The notes: a model not told the origin generated them from the sequence alone. A stretch of 64,000 nt of DNA from Alphaproteobacteria bacterium (GCA_028289285.1 JANQRF010000002.1:1-64000); one strand, 5' to 3'; positions 51,101 through 60,241 are shown, numbered from the stretch's first letter. Translations and numbers: made by a program.

Positions 51101-52642
51101 ATGTCAAAACAAGATAATCCTGCAAATGATTCAAAATATCAAAATGGAAGACTTTATGTATATGGCAAGCATGGGGTTTGTTATATTTCCGATTGTCGTA
51201 AAGAGACATATGCTGATATTCCAACGGTTCTTCTAAAGTTACAACAATATTTTCCGGGAAATAATCCAGCTAATTTGGGTGTGAATATTTTAAAAGCGCC
51301 AACAGAGCTATCTGCTATTGCTTCTCTTAAGCAGATAGAAGAAGCATTAAAGATCTTATCCGGAGAACCTAAAAATCAGACAAAAATTTGGAGTAGACGA
51401 AAAACAGAGTTTGATCAATGTATTGCGACAGGGGACATTTTAAAATCTAGTGAAGTTCTTCGGGATACGCTTGGTACTAGTCGAGATGAAATTGAATTGA
51501 ATACAGCTCAAATACATGAGTTTCCGGTTGGTGGCAATATTGCTTATTCCATACGTGAGGTTGGAGTTGATGCGCTTAAAGCCGTCTCTGATCAGATTGC
51601 TGTGCGTTGCGGCTTGTTACAAAATGAAGCTATTGATCTGGTGGTGCGCGCTACACTTGAGCCAGAAGCTAAGAGTACTATAAAGCTGAAAGATGTATTG
51701 CCAGAGCCCCCACGATTAAATCCAGAGGAACATGAAGCACTTATTCAAAAGCAGGCAGACGATCAAGAGAAAAAAGAAAGAGTGGAGCTTGAACAGCTGG
51801 CAGCTAACCTTGAGGAAGCCGCAAAGCAAAAAGCAAAAGAAGAAGAGAAGCCAAAGCCAACAGGTGGGGGGGGTGAGGAAACTGTTCATGAGCAGCCTGC
51901 AAGTAAAGGTGAAGCTGTTGAGGCCAAATCCCAAAAGCTTGATCAGACTATTGAGTTACAAGCTGAAATATTAGAGCTTAAGCGAAAGCTTGAAGGTCAA
52001 GAAACGGCGATAAGCGAAAAAGATGAACAAATTACAGGCTTAAAAAGTCGTATTATAGGGCTTGAGTTGATAGAAGAACAGTTTCAGAGTGCTCAGAATA
52101 GTATAGATAAACTAAGAGAAAACCTATCCTCATTAACTCAAGAAAGCGATTTGCTTCAGAAAAAATTTTCCGATGTATCATCTGAGCGAGATGACCTCAA
52201 AGCGCAGTTAAAAGAAGCTCTGGCAAGAATTGAAACCCTTCAAGAGCATGGCTTGCAGGATATAAATGGAGAAGTAGACGAACCTGATATAGATCAAGAA
52301 GCAGCTTTATCTTCTGAAGAGGTTGAAAAACTATTTAAGATTTATAAGTGGATCCTTGCAGAAAGGGCATCAGAGGGTGTGTCAGAAGCATTTAGAATCG
52401 TTGCATCAACTATTTCAGATCAAGATGATCGGGAACTTGCGATGTCGCTTTGGTTATATAATGCCCACAATAAAAAGACTGTTGAAGAGATTCACAAAGA
52501 CAAGCATGGCGCAAACGGCGTTGATCTGGAGGCGTTTCAAGGTCAGGTCAAGCAACTTGCTGAACGTGTAATGGAAGCTGCCAGAGGGAATGATCAGGCG
52601 AGACGATTTCTTGAAAGAAGGATAGGTTTGGGTAGTGGTTAG
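51101..52642 (+). CDS. CarD-like transcription regulator fused to a coiled coil
   Basis: The 513-aa protein is AT-rich in codon use. Residues 16-30 ([15 protein letters not shown]) resemble the RNA-polymerase-interacting domain of CarD/CdnL (VVYPxHGVG). Residues 97-122 ([16 protein letters not shown], then SSEVLRD) match the CarD C-terminal W-RR-x-GD-x(5)-EVVRDL pattern. Residues about 148-187, ending with [16 protein letters not shown], fit the last CarD helices. From about 210 the protein is a long coiled coil with heptads (275-395), preceded by a GGGG linker, and ends in a helical domain (about 405-510). A multidomain CarD of this type is unusual. The stop overlaps the convergent mnmA by 4 bases. 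Confidence 0.72.
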   Translation: MSKQDNPANDSKYQNGRLYVYGKHGVCYISDCRKETYADIPTVLLKLQQYFPGNNPANLGVNILKAPTELSAIASLKQIEEALKILSGEPKNQTKIWSRRKTEFDQCIATGDILKSSEVLRDTLGTSRDEIELNTAQIHEFPVGGNIAYSIREVGVDALKAVSDQIAVRCGLLQNEAIDLVVRATLEPEAKSTIKLKDVLPEPPRLNPEEHEALIQKQADDQEKKERVELEQLAANLEEAAKQKAKEEEKPKPTGGGGEETVHEQPASKGEAVEAKSQKLDQTIELQAEILELKRKLEGQETAISEKDEQITGLKSRIIGLELIEEQFQSAQNSIDKLRENLSSLTQESDLLQKKFSDVSSERDDLKAQLKEALARIETLQEHGLQDINGEVDEPDIDQEAALSSEEVEKLFKIYKWILAERASEGVSEAFRIVASTISDQDDRELAMSLWLYNAHNKKTVEEIHKDKHGANGVDLEAFQGQVKQLAERVMEAARGNDQARRFLERRIGLGSG

Positions 52643-53790
52643 GCTGCGAGCGGCATGGCGGCGTTATCGCTCCCGGAAATCCAGCCGCCGCCGAGAATGC
52701 GGGAGCTGTCATAACATACAGCAGCTTGTCCCGGTGCGATTCCAAATTGTAGATCATCGAGCATGAGCGTGGCCGTGCCGTCTCCATGATGTTCCAAAAG
52801 CGCGGGGGCTGCACGGGAGACGGAGCGGAGTTTAACATCGACGCGGCGCGGCGCGGTGTCCTCGTCCAGCCAGTTACAGTCATTTAAATAAATCATATCC
52901 CGGGCGAGCGCTTCTTTCGGACCGACAATGACTTTGTTATGTGCAGGGTCAATGCGCACGACATAGAACGGATCGTTGGCATTTGCATCCGTGCCGTGTC
53001 CACCGCCAATGCCAAGCCCTTTGCGCTGGCCAATCGTATAATTGATGATGCCTGTATGTTTACCGAGCACACGTCCATCCAGATGCACGATATCACCGGG
53101 CTGTTCAGCTTCGGGTTTGATCTTGCGCACGACGCTAGCGTAATCACCGTTTGGAACGAAACAGATATCCTGACTATCAGGTTTGTCTGCATTCACAAGA
53201 CCGAAACGCTGCGCATGGTCCCGGGTAACCGATTTATCCCACCCGCCAAGGGGAAAGCGCAAAAAGTCGAGTTGCTCTTGCGTTGTTGCAAACAGGAAAT
53301 AGCTCTGATCTTTGGTCAAGTCGACGGCGCGGTGCAGTTCCGCTTGCCCGGTTTTTGGATTGATCACGCGCTGGATATAGTGACCTGTCGCCATACAATC
53401 AGCGCCAAGATCATGCGCAACTTTTAAAAGGTCACGAAACTTGACGGTTTGATTACAGCGCACGCAGGGGATTGGCGTATGGCCCTGCATATAGCTATCG
53501 ACAAAATCGCTCATCACTGAGTCTTTGAAATTATCTTCATAATCCAGAACATAATGGGCAAAGCCGCGCTCTTCGGCGACGCGACGGGCGTCGTAAATAT
53601 CCTGCCCCGCACAGCAGGCGCCTTTTCGGGATACTGCCTTGCCGTAATCATAAAGCTGGAGCGTCATGCCGATCACCTCATAGCCTTGCTCATGTAGGAG
53701 TGCAGCCGTGACGGAACTGTCGACGCCGCCGGACATGGCGACGACGACACGCGTGTCTTTCTCAGACTTATTAAAGCCAAGTGAATTCAT
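52639..53790 (-). CDS. mnmA: tRNA-specific 2-thiouridylase MnmA
   Basis: MnmA thiolates U34 of Lys, Glu and Gln tRNAs. The 383-aa product has the PP-loop [13 protein letters not shown] (about residues 20-32), the catalytic cysteines in PCVRCN and SQDICFV, and the tRNA-binding [12 protein letters not shown]. The N-terminal extension [14 protein letters not shown] precedes the PP-loop domain. It is convergent with the CarD-like gene, with a 4-base overlap at the 3' ends, and downstream of hflC. Confidence 0.96.
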   Translation of the reverse strand: MNSLGFNKSEKDTRVVVAMSGGVDSSVTAALLHEQGYEVIGMTLQLYDYGKAVSRKGACCAGQDIYDARRVAEERGFAHYVLDYEDNFKDSVMSDFVDSYMQGHTPIPCVRCNQTVKFRDLLKVAHDLGADCMATGHYIQRVINPKTGQAELHRAVDLTKDQSYFLFATTQEQLDFLRFPLGGWDKSVTRDHAQRFGLVNADKPDSQDICFVPNGDYASVVRKIKPEAEQPGDIVHLDGRVLGKHTGIINYTIGQRKGLGIGGGHGTDANANDPFYVVRIDPAHNKVIVGPKEALARDMIYLNDCNWLDEDTAPRRVDVKLRSVSRAAPALLEHHGDGTATLMLDDLQFGIAPGQAAVCYDSSRILGGGWISGSDNAAMPLAA

Positions 53791-53829
53791 AGCGGCTTTA
53801 TATCGAAAATAAGGCTATAAAAGCAAGCT

Positions 53830-54816
53830 TTACCGCCCGGTGCGGTTTTCGAAATAGCGGAAAAAGTCGCTTTCCGGGGACAGGATCAGGCGTGTATCCG
53901 GATCGGCCAGCGTATTGCGGTACGCTTCCATGGAGCGGATAAAGGCATAAAATTCTTTATCTTTATTAAAGGCTTCGGCGTAAATACGGATCGCTTCTTC
54001 GTCACCCTGACCGCGTAGAATTTGGGCATCACGCTGGGCGTTGGCCAGAATGATGGTGCGTTCTTTTTCAGCTTCGGAGCGGATTTCCTTGGCAAGCTCT
54101 TCTCCCTTGGCGCGCGTTTCAGTTGCGCGTTCCTGTAATTCAGAAATCATCCGGCGCACGGTGGAATCGCGCAGCTCTGCCGTCAGATCGGCGCGGACAA
54201 TACGGACATCGACGATTTCAATGCCGAGTTGGTCTTGTTGGATGATGCGGTTCATCCGGCTGCGGATATCATTCATCACGGCTTCCCGTTCCGTGGAGAG
54301 CAATTCGCGCAACGTGGTTTTACCGAGTACGGCGCGGGTTGCATCACGTAAAATATTTTGAAGACGGATATTGGCGTTTTCAACCGCAATCAATGTTTTC
54401 AAAAACTGGAGCGGATCGATGATTTTATAACGTGCGAAACTATCAACGATGATTGGCTCCCCACTGACATTTTCAATGACCGGGCCGCCTTCTGCTTCGG
54501 CCTCCTCAGCCGCTTCGGTGTCTTCCGTTTCTTCTGTGACGGTAGGGCGAATACGGGGCCCTTGAATATTCGCACTTGAAATCACGACCTGCTCCGGCGG
54601 CGGATCGACGGAGAGAATACGGCGGTCAAAGCGGCGCACATCCTGAACGACCGGGATTTTAAAATGTAAGCCCGGATTACGTAGCTCGCCAACCGGTTGA
54701 CCGAGTTGAAGGACAATGGCCTGTTCCCGCTCATCGACAATAAAGACGGCTTGCGAGAGCACGATCACAAACAGACCGAAAACAATCAGGGCAATATTGA
54801 GTTTGGATGGCATCAT
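53830..54816 (-). CDS. hflC: HflC, membrane modulator of FtsH
   Basis: HflC and HflK form a large SPFH cage around FtsH. The 328-aa product has an N-terminal membrane anchor (residues 7-25) and a SPFH domain with VDEREQAIVLQLGQPV and NPGLHFKIP. Residues about 78-120 contain an acidic insertion (TEETEDTEAAEEAEAEG) absent from the E. coli protein. The C-terminal block RGQGDEEAIRIYAEAFNKDKEFYAFIRSMEAY (read as GDEEAIRIYAEAFN and YAFIRSMEAY) is typical. It follows hflK after 16 bases. Confidence 0.93.
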   Translation of the reverse strand: MMPSKLNIALIVFGLFVIVLSQAVFIVDEREQAIVLQLGQPVGELRNPGLHFKIPVVQDVRRFDRRILSVDPPPEQVVISSANIQGPRIRPTVTEETEDTEAAEEAEAEGGPVIENVSGEPIIVDSFARYKIIDPLQFLKTLIAVENANIRLQNILRDATRAVLGKTTLRELLSTEREAVMNDIRSRMNRIIQQDQLGIEIVDVRIVRADLTAELRDSTVRRMISELQERATETRAKGEELAKEIRSEAEKERTIILANAQRDAQILRGQGDEEAIRIYAEAFNKDKEFYAFIRSMEAYRNTLADPDTRLILSPESDFFRYFENRTGR

Positions 54817-54832
54817 AATGTTGTCCTTTGTC

Positions 54833-55978
54833 TTACTGGCCTTGTTGCCTTTGTTGTGGTCCGCCGACTGCAGGCGATGTCCGGTTCAATTCATTGAGCG
54901 GCAGATATGGGATAGCGCCGCCGTTGCTATCGAGAATAATTTTCTGCGCGTTTTGAAGCACGCTTTCCATGGTTTCAATGAAAATACGTTGTTTGGTAAC
55001 GTCCTGACCGCTTAAGTAAGCCTGATAAACCGAATTAAACCGGTCTGCATCCCCCGTTGCGCGGGCAACCGTTGATTCCTTGTAAGCTTCGGCTTGGTTG
55101 ACGTTCTGGATCGCTTCCCCGCGGGCCTTGGGCAAAATATCTTCGCGGTAGGCTTGCGCGCGGTTTTGAACATCTTCCGCATCCTGTTTCGCGGATTGCA
55201 CATCCTGGAAGGCATTTTGAACATCCGGGTGCACTTCGGCTTGTTGAATAAGGACGTTGTTGATGTTCACACCTGAATTATATTCATCGAGATTGGCCTG
55301 AATGATATCGCGGGCCGTATTGGCAACCGCATCCCGGCCCGTGGTGATGATCGGGAACATACGTGTCTGTCCGACTGCATCGCGGATCGCGCTTTCAGCG
55401 ACTTTCTTGATGGTATTTTCCTGGTCCTGAATACGGAAGAGAAAATCTTCGGCGGATTTGATATTCCACTGAATAACCAGATCAAGATCAACGATATTCC
55501 GGTCGGTAGTCAGCATCAGACTTTCTTCAGGAATATCCTGCTTGGCGCTGCCGCCGCGACCTCTTCGTTCAAAAAAACCGATGGTCATTTCGCGTGTTTC
55601 TTTCACATTTAAAATAGTGACGCTTTCGACCGGGGCAGGCAGACGGTAGCCGAGACCTTCAGTCACTTTTGTCCGGTCATGTTGGCCGAAGCGCTGAATA
55701 ACGGCATGTTCCCCCGGATTAACGATATAAAATCCGCTGGCAAGCCAGAGTAAAAGCGCGGCCAAAATTCCAAGACCGATAATTTTGGTGGTTTTATTGT
55801 TATCATCGCCGCCCATAAAGCCTTTGAATTGATTGCCAAAGCGTTCAAACATCTCATCCAAATCCGGCTGGTCCGGGCCGCCGCCGCGATGACTGCCACC
55901 GCCATTATTGCCCCACGGATTTTTGCGTCCGCCGCCTTTATGGCTTCCCCAGGGATTTTTATTGTCGTTCTCTGACAT
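54833..55978 (-). CDS. hflK: HflK, membrane modulator of FtsH
   Basis: The partner of HflC. The start is the ATG at 55978, giving 381 aa. An upstream in-frame reading to 56380 runs antisense through mrp and is not credible. The product has a glycine-rich N-terminus (NPWGSHKGGGRKNPWG), one membrane segment (about residues 70-90), and SPFH features VNPGEHAVIQRFG and RVYLxxMxxVL-like IFIETMESVLQNAQKII near the end. It is divergent from mrp over an 88-base gap. Confidence 0.94.
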   Translation of the reverse strand: MSENDNKNPWGSHKGGGRKNPWGNNGGGSHRGGGPDQPDLDEMFERFGNQFKGFMGGDDNNKTTKIIGLGILAALLLWLASGFYIVNPGEHAVIQRFGQHDRTKVTEGLGYRLPAPVESVTILNVKETREMTIGFFERRGRGGSAKQDIPEESLMLTTDRNIVDLDLVIQWNIKSAEDFLFRIQDQENTIKKVAESAIRDAVGQTRMFPIITTGRDAVANTARDIIQANLDEYNSGVNINNVLIQQAEVHPDVQNAFQDVQSAKQDAEDVQNRAQAYREDILPKARGEAIQNVNQAEAYKESTVARATGDADRFNSVYQAYLSGQDVTKQRIFIETMESVLQNAQKIILDSNGGAIPYLPLNELNRTSPAVGGPQQRQQGQ

Positions 55979-56066
55979 ATCGTGCCTTTTGATATTGATT
56001 TTAAATTGTGCCATTAACATATCTGTTTGCAGGCCAAAGGCAAGGAGAATCGGGCAAAAATCGACC

Positions 56067-57068
56067 ATGACACTGGAAGCACAAATTCTGGAAAGTTTGG
56101 ACAAGGTGACAGGCGGGCTGCCTGTTTCCGGCCTGCAGGTGTCTGACGCCGGAGAGGTTTTATTTTGCATCGAAGTAGACCCGGGCATGGGCACACAGAT
56201 GGAAGAAATGCGCATGGCAGCAGAAAGCGCCGTGCAGGCAATAAAAGGCGTTTCGAAAGTCACTGCAATTTTAACCGCAAAAAAATCTGCTGAGAGCGCG
56301 GCGCCCGATCCGCACGGGATGAGCAAAAACCCACCGCTTGAACTTCCTATAGAAAAGATTATTGCAGTTGCATCCGGCAAAGGCGGGGTCGGAAAATCGA
56401 CTGTGGCGTTTAACCTAGCTGTTGCGCTTGCGCGTGCCGGAAAATCGGTTGGCTTGTTGGATGCGGATATTTACGGGCCGAGTGTGCCGAAGCTCTCTGG
56501 CATAGAAGGCCAAAAGCCAGAGCAAAAAAATGACAAGCTGACCCCGATTGAGGCACATGGTCTCAAACTCATGTCGATCGGATTTATTTCCGGCGGGGAT
56601 CAAGCGATGATCTGGCGCGGCCCGATGGTTCAAACGGCGATCTATCAAATGCTGCGCGATGTGGACTGGGGCACGGAGGATAATCCACTCGATATTTTAA
56701 TCATCGACATGCCGCCGGGCACCGGCGATGCGCAATTGACACTCGCGCAAAAAGTGCCCGTGACCGGGGCGGTGATTGTTTCCACTCCGCAAGACCTTGC
56801 GCTCATCGATGCGTGTAAAGCGGTGCAGATGTTTGAAAAGACCGATGTGAAAATTCTCGGCCTCATTGAAAATATGAGTATTTATGTCTGCCCCAAATGC
56901 GGACACGAAGATCACATCTTCGGGCATGGCGGCGCGAAAGAAGAAGCTGCAAAACTCGGAATCCCATTTTTGGGAGAGATTCCTCTCAATAGTGAAATCA
57001 GGGAAAAATCAGATAAAGGTGAACCTCTAGGTCAAAGCATTTATGCGGAGATTGCATCTCTCTTATAA
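56067..57068 (+). CDS. mrp: Mrp/ApbC-type iron-sulfur cluster carrier ATPase
   Basis: The 333-aa product, from the ATG at 56067, has an N-terminal DUF59-like domain (residues 1-80), the deviant Walker A ASGKGGVGKST (about residues 100-110), DADIYGPSVPKLSG, the DMPPGTGDAQLTL block, and the cluster-binding CxxC in YVCPKCGHEDHIFGHGG. It delivers Fe-S clusters to apoproteins. Its 3' end overlaps folA convergently by 28 bases. Confidence 0.95.
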   Translation: MTLEAQILESLDKVTGGLPVSGLQVSDAGEVLFCIEVDPGMGTQMEEMRMAAESAVQAIKGVSKVTAILTAKKSAESAAPDPHGMSKNPPLELPIEKIIAVASGKGGVGKSTVAFNLAVALARAGKSVGLLDADIYGPSVPKLSGIEGQKPEQKNDKLTPIEAHGLKLMSIGFISGGDQAMIWRGPMVQTAIYQMLRDVDWGTEDNPLDILIIDMPPGTGDAQLTLAQKVPVTGAVIVSTPQDLALIDACKAVQMFEKTDVKILGLIENMSIYVCPKCGHEDHIFGHGGAKEEAAKLGIPFLGEIPLNSEIREKSDKGEPLGQSIYAEIASLL

Positions 57069-57535
57069 ATAAGAAACGAAAACCCGTCCCGGTCGTCGCG
57101 GGAGGTTTCTGCCCACTCATCTGACAGCTCTGGAAAAAAAGCATCGCCGTCTGGGTATTGATGCACACGGGTGAGGTAAATGGTATCGATTAGACTTTCA
57201 TCAAGCGCTTGCTGGTAAATTTGGGCGCCGCCAATGATAAAAATTTCATCCGGGCTTTCTTTTTGGGCAAGGTCAATGGCTTCGGACAGAGAACTGGCGG
57301 ACAGGCAGGCTTCATGTGTATATCCGGAGCGGCTGATGACGATGCTCGTCCGCCCGGGCAGGGCTTTGCCAAGCTTTGCTAAAATGCTCTCATAGGTTTT
57401 CCGGCCCATAATGCAGGGCTTACCCATCGTTTTTTCTTTGAAATACTTAAAGTCTTCCGGGATATACCACGGAATCTCGTTGCTGTTTCCAATCACACCG
57501 TTTTCAGCAACGGCAACAATAATGGAAATCGTCAC
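57041..57535 (-). CDS. folA: Dihydrofolate reductase
   Basis: FolA regenerates tetrahydrofolate with NADPH. The 164-aa product has [28 protein letters not shown] (read as [16 protein letters not shown] with the catalytic acidic residue), MGRKTYESI, and [14 protein letters not shown]. It overlaps thyA by 4 bases, giving a coupled thyA-folA pair. Confidence 0.95.
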   Translation of the reverse strand: MTISIIVAVAENGVIGNSNEIPWYIPEDFKYFKEKTMGKPCIMGRKTYESILAKLGKALPGRTSIVISRSGYTHEACLSASSLSEAIDLAQKESPDEIFIIGGAQIYQQALDESLIDTIYLTRVHQYPDGDAFFPELSDEWAETSRDDRDGFSFLIYKRDAISA

Positions 57536-58326
57536 ACTGCGACCTCAGCCTTGATATGTGGATGTGCTTCATAGCCGACCAGTTCGAAATCTTCGAACTT
57601 GAAGTCGAAGATATTTTTCACATGCGGGTTGAGATGCATTTCCGGTGGCGGGAAGAAATCCCGGGAAAGCTGTTCTTTAGCCTGATCTATATGGTTGGTA
57701 TAAAGATGCGCATCGCCGAATGTATGGACGAAGTCTCCGGGCTTGAGACCACAGACTTGCGCGACCATCATGGTAAGCAATGCATAAGAGGCGATGTTAA
57801 ACGGCACGCCGAGGAAAATATCCGCGCTGCGTTGATAAAGCTGGCAGGAAAGCTTGCCGTCTGCCACATAAAACTGGAAGAAACAATGACATGGCGGCAG
57901 CGCCATTTTTGGGATGTCGCCCGGGTTCCAGGCCGAGACGATCAGGCGCCGGCAATCCGGGTCTGTTTTAATGCGGTCTATAAGGTTTGAAATCTGGTCG
58001 ATCGTGTGACCGTCCGCAGCCGGCCAGCTGCGCCATTGATGCCCGTAAACGGGGCCGAGATTACCGTCCTCATCCGCCCATTCATTCCAGATCCGTACGC
58101 CGTTTTCGGTGAGATATTTGATATTCGTATCGCCCGCGAGAAACCAGATCAGCTCATGGATGATGGATTTCAGATGCAACTTCTTGGTGGTCACCATCGG
58201 AAAGCCTTCCGAGAGATCAAAACGCATCTGGTGGCCAAAGACAGAGAGAGTGCCTGTGCCCGTGCGGTCTTCCTTTTTGGTGCCATTCTCCAGGACATGG
58301 CGCATAAGGTCATGATATTGCTGCAT
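57532..58326 (-). CDS. thyA: Thymidylate synthase
   Basis: ThyA converts dUMP to dTMP. The 264-aa product, from the Met at 58326, is the standard length. It has [31 protein letters not shown] (start of the family), the active-site cysteine in [33 protein letters not shown] and THIDQ-like LYTNHIDQ. An upstream in-frame reading adds 27 residues with no family match. A TATAAT-like -10 element lies near 58357-58362 on the minus strand. Confidence 0.96.
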   Translation of the reverse strand: MQQYHDLMRHVLENGTKKEDRTGTGTLSVFGHQMRFDLSEGFPMVTTKKLHLKSIIHELIWFLAGDTNIKYLTENGVRIWNEWADEDGNLGPVYGHQWRSWPAADGHTIDQISNLIDRIKTDPDCRRLIVSAWNPGDIPKMALPPCHCFFQFYVADGKLSCQLYQRSADIFLGVPFNIASYALLTMMVAQVCGLKPGDFVHTFGDAHLYTNHIDQAKEQLSRDFFPPPEMHLNPHVKNIFDFKFEDFELVGYEAHPHIKAEVAV

Positions 58327-58469
58327 CTTTTTATCCTTTGCCGTGATTCTGATCCTATTATATAAGATTGGCGGGTCCGGGGGGAGAGGTTCAGCCCCTG
58401 CATCCACAAAAAATATTTGACATAATTTAAAAATAGATATAAAAGTCAGTTTTTGAATTAGGTGTAATC

Positions 58470-58847
58470 ATGGGTGTTATAAATATGTCAGAGTTAAAGC
58501 CAGATTGGTTTGTGGAAATGCATATGAGTGTTGTGCGGGATTTTGTGATTTCCGTTCATGCTTTAAATAGCGACGATGGGCGGGCTCTCATAGAAGAATT
58601 AAGGTATTCGCGTGCATTTCATGCGGGGCGACCGTGCACAGGAAATCCGGAATTACATTCTATGCTCGATGCATTTGCAGAACGTGTTTGGGATGTTGTG
58701 GGTCCCAAATATATCGAAACTGATTTTCTTCCGCCTATGACAAGAGTTGCTTTACGTGCGGAGGTAACCGGTAGGGAAAGTGATCGTAATCTCGCACATC
58801 AATTAACACAAAGATGGCTTGCACCAGTTTCAAAACAACCAGCATAA
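58470..58847 (+). CDS. ORFan with upstream TTGACA motif (125 aa)
   Basis: No family is recognised. The product is acidic to neutral with DWFVEMHMSVVRDFVISVHALNSDDGRALIEEL and a C-terminal NLAHQLTQRWLAPVSKQPA region, with no membrane helices. AATTAGGTGTAATC precedes the ATG, and a Met at 58485 is an alternative start. The motif TTGACATAATTTAA at 58417-58430 is identical to one upstream of the CarD-like gene. The gene is AT-rich relative to folA-thyA and lies just before another ORFan. Confidence 0.55.
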   Translation: MGVINMSELKPDWFVEMHMSVVRDFVISVHALNSDDGRALIEELRYSRAFHAGRPCTGNPELHSMLDAFAERVWDVVGPKYIETDFLPPMTRVALRAEVTGRESDRNLAHQLTQRWLAPVSKQPA

Positions 58848-58860
58848 TGAAATAGATTTT

Positions 58861-59610
58861 ATGTCGCTTGCACACGCTTTTACGGGATCAACTGCTGAAG
58901 ACGCTATGGTTTCAAATATCATGATGGCCGGGGCTAAGCGCGGCTCTTGTAACGGCTTATCAGAAAATGACATCGTCCTTCTAAGATCGTTTTTAAAGAC
59001 GCTTGAAATTCTCAAGATTCCCTTTGATCATGATTTTAAGCCTTTTAAGGAAGCTTCTGCAGAAGGAAATACGCCGGTGGATATTGTGAACACACACCGG
59101 GACCATGGCGCGCGTGACTTTTTTTTAGAGCAGCCTAGATTTGATGCGATTATCTTGTGCAATATTCCGAAAGATCCACCTGCCGAAGAACAAGATTGGG
59201 ATGATCCTAAAAAGCTTTATGTTCTGAAAGAAAGACGACTTTTGGAAGGTGCATTTACAATCAGCATCTATCATCATCCGGAAGATGATTATTATAACTG
59301 GCGGCAAAAAATGCATGAACTTAATCCGAGATTTATCTTGCTGTCCGGATCTGACGGGTTTGAACCAGAGCTATTTATGTTAGGTGGACGATATACTCTG
59401 TTAAGGGGCCCAGGTCTTGGGGAAGGGCTACTTGTCTCAAAAGAGTATCTGGAGTCGATCGAAGCCTTTTTGGCTATTGAAAATAGTCCATTGCTTGATT
59501 GCGTTTTAGGTGGTCATTCCAAATATTTTGTAAGACAGGATATCCAGCCTTTCGGATCAAATACTGCGGATAGCAAGTCTGGAGCATCAATTCGGCTGCT
59601 TGCGGCTTAA
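58861..59610 (+). CDS. ORFan upstream of tmRNA (249 aa)
   Basis: No family is recognised. From Met at 58861 the product begins MSLAHAFTGSTAEDAMVS, and the start follows the preceding ORFan by about 13 bases. An upstream in-frame reading from 58819 adds 14 residues overlapping that ORFan. The middle reads HRDHGARDFFLEQPRFDAIILCNIPKD, and later HHPEDDYYNWRQKMHELNPRFILLSGSDGFEP. Alternating strand-helix pattern suggests an alpha/beta fold. It ends 40 bases before the tmRNA promoter region. Confidence 0.55.
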   Translation: MSLAHAFTGSTAEDAMVSNIMMAGAKRGSCNGLSENDIVLLRSFLKTLEILKIPFDHDFKPFKEASAEGNTPVDIVNTHRDHGARDFFLEQPRFDAIILCNIPKDPPAEEQDWDDPKKLYVLKERRLLEGAFTISIYHHPEDDYYNWRQKMHELNPRFILLSGSDGFEPELFMLGGRYTLLRGPGLGEGLLVSKEYLESIEAFLAIENSPLLDCVLGGHSKYFVRQDIQPFGSNTADSKSGASIRLLAA

Positions 59611-59613
59611 TCC

Positions 59614-59643
59614 TTAGACTTTTTAACCTATTTTTGCTATATT
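59614..59643 (+). promoter_or_regulatory. Promoter of tmRNA
   Basis: TTAGAC at 59614-59619, an 18-base spacer and TATATT at 59638-59643, placing the start near 59650, just before the GCTGGC-TT-GCCAGC hairpin (59651-59664) at the 5' end of the precursor. Confidence 0.55.
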
Positions 59644-59664
59644 AAGAATTGCTGGCTTGCCAGC

Positions 59665-60125
59665 TATGACGCTAAACGCGGTTGCGGAATAGGCGTCGTG
59701 GACCCGGGGGCAGTACCCGGCAGCTCCACCACTTTTCGCAGTTGGTGAACGAAGTGAGCCTTACGAGAAAAACTGTCCGCCGAAGCCTTGGCGTAGGCGG
59801 ACTGGAAAGAAAAGGTCTTGCTCCCCGCCTACGCTCCTTCGGAGCTACGTCGGGTCCTCTTTCGCCAATTGCCGCATTTGTAAACAAATGCGGTGGCGAA
59901 AGGGAGCGGGGCTGAAACAGGATCGACACGCGTAGTAAAGGTTTCTTGCGGCGTTCGGTGTTTCCGCCGTTATCGGATAATTTTGATAGTTGCAAATGAC
60001 AACTCTCAGTTCGTAGCAGCTAACGACAACATCGTCGTTGGTAACGCTATCGCCGCCTAATTGGGCAGCGTCGCACGCTACATCTAATTCCTGATTTCTA
60101 ACTAAAGTCAGGTGGGGTTTGGCGG
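59665..60125 (+). ncRNA. ssrA: Circularly permuted (two-piece) transfer-messenger RNA
   Basis: tmRNA rescues stalled ribosomes. The gene is permuted as in alphaproteobacteria. The acceptor piece comes first and ends GACCCGGGGGCAGTACCCGGCAGCTCCACCA-like (CCCGG stem, then AGCTCCACCA) with CCA at 59729-59731. The coding piece starts GGGGCTGAAACAGG at 59908, so its GGGGCT pairs with AGCTCC. The resume codon GCA at 59992 follows GATAGTT, and the tag reads ANDNSQFV then AANDNIVVGNAIAA, stop TAA at 60058-60060. Outer limits are approximate. The intervening 176 bases contain several palindromes. Confidence 0.92.
59775..59904. repeat. Palindromes packed into the tmRNA intervening segment
   Basis: Between the acceptor and coding pieces lie three palindromic elements. 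The first is GTCCGCC...GGCGGAC at 59775-59802. The second is a CCCGCC-TACG...CGTA-type palindrome at about 59823-59854. The third is a long 18-bp hairpin at 59857-59904: CTTTCGCCA and CCGCATTTG pair with CAAATGCGG and TGGCGAAAG, with a 4-base bulge. The last ends three bases before the coding piece. They look like mobile palindromic repeats tolerated where RNA is discarded on maturation, or processing signals. Confidence 0.65.
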
Positions 60126-60156
60126 TTTTTCCTCGCAACAGAAAAACCGCCTTTTT
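60121..60156 (+). terminator. Terminator of tmRNA
   Basis: GGCGGTTTTTC (60121-60131) pairs perfectly with GAAAAACCGCC (60141-60151) with a 9-base loop, then five T. It directly follows the 3' end of the tmRNA coding piece. Confidence 0.88.
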
Positions 60157-60173
60157 CTAGCTTCCATCATTTC

Positions 60174-60241
60174 ATCTGGACTTCGTTGCAGCGTCGCTCG
60201 TGTATTATCTATACACGTCGCTCCTTGCGCCTGGTCCAGAT
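60174..60241. repeat. Extended imperfect palindrome downstream of tmRNA
   Basis: ATCTGGAC at 60174-60181 and GTCCAGAT at 60234-60241 form the outer arms. CGTGTAT (60199-60205) and ATACACG (60211-60217) form the inner stem, with partly complementary GC-rich arms between. Its length and position between tmRNA and the O-antigen-ligase gene suggest a dispersed intergenic repeat, not a terminator, since no U-tract follows. Confidence 0.55.

Noticed and set aside
55979..56380. Upstream extension of the hflK frame
   Set aside because: It lies antisense to the mrp N-terminus and is not needed. The HflK start at 55978 fits the family length.
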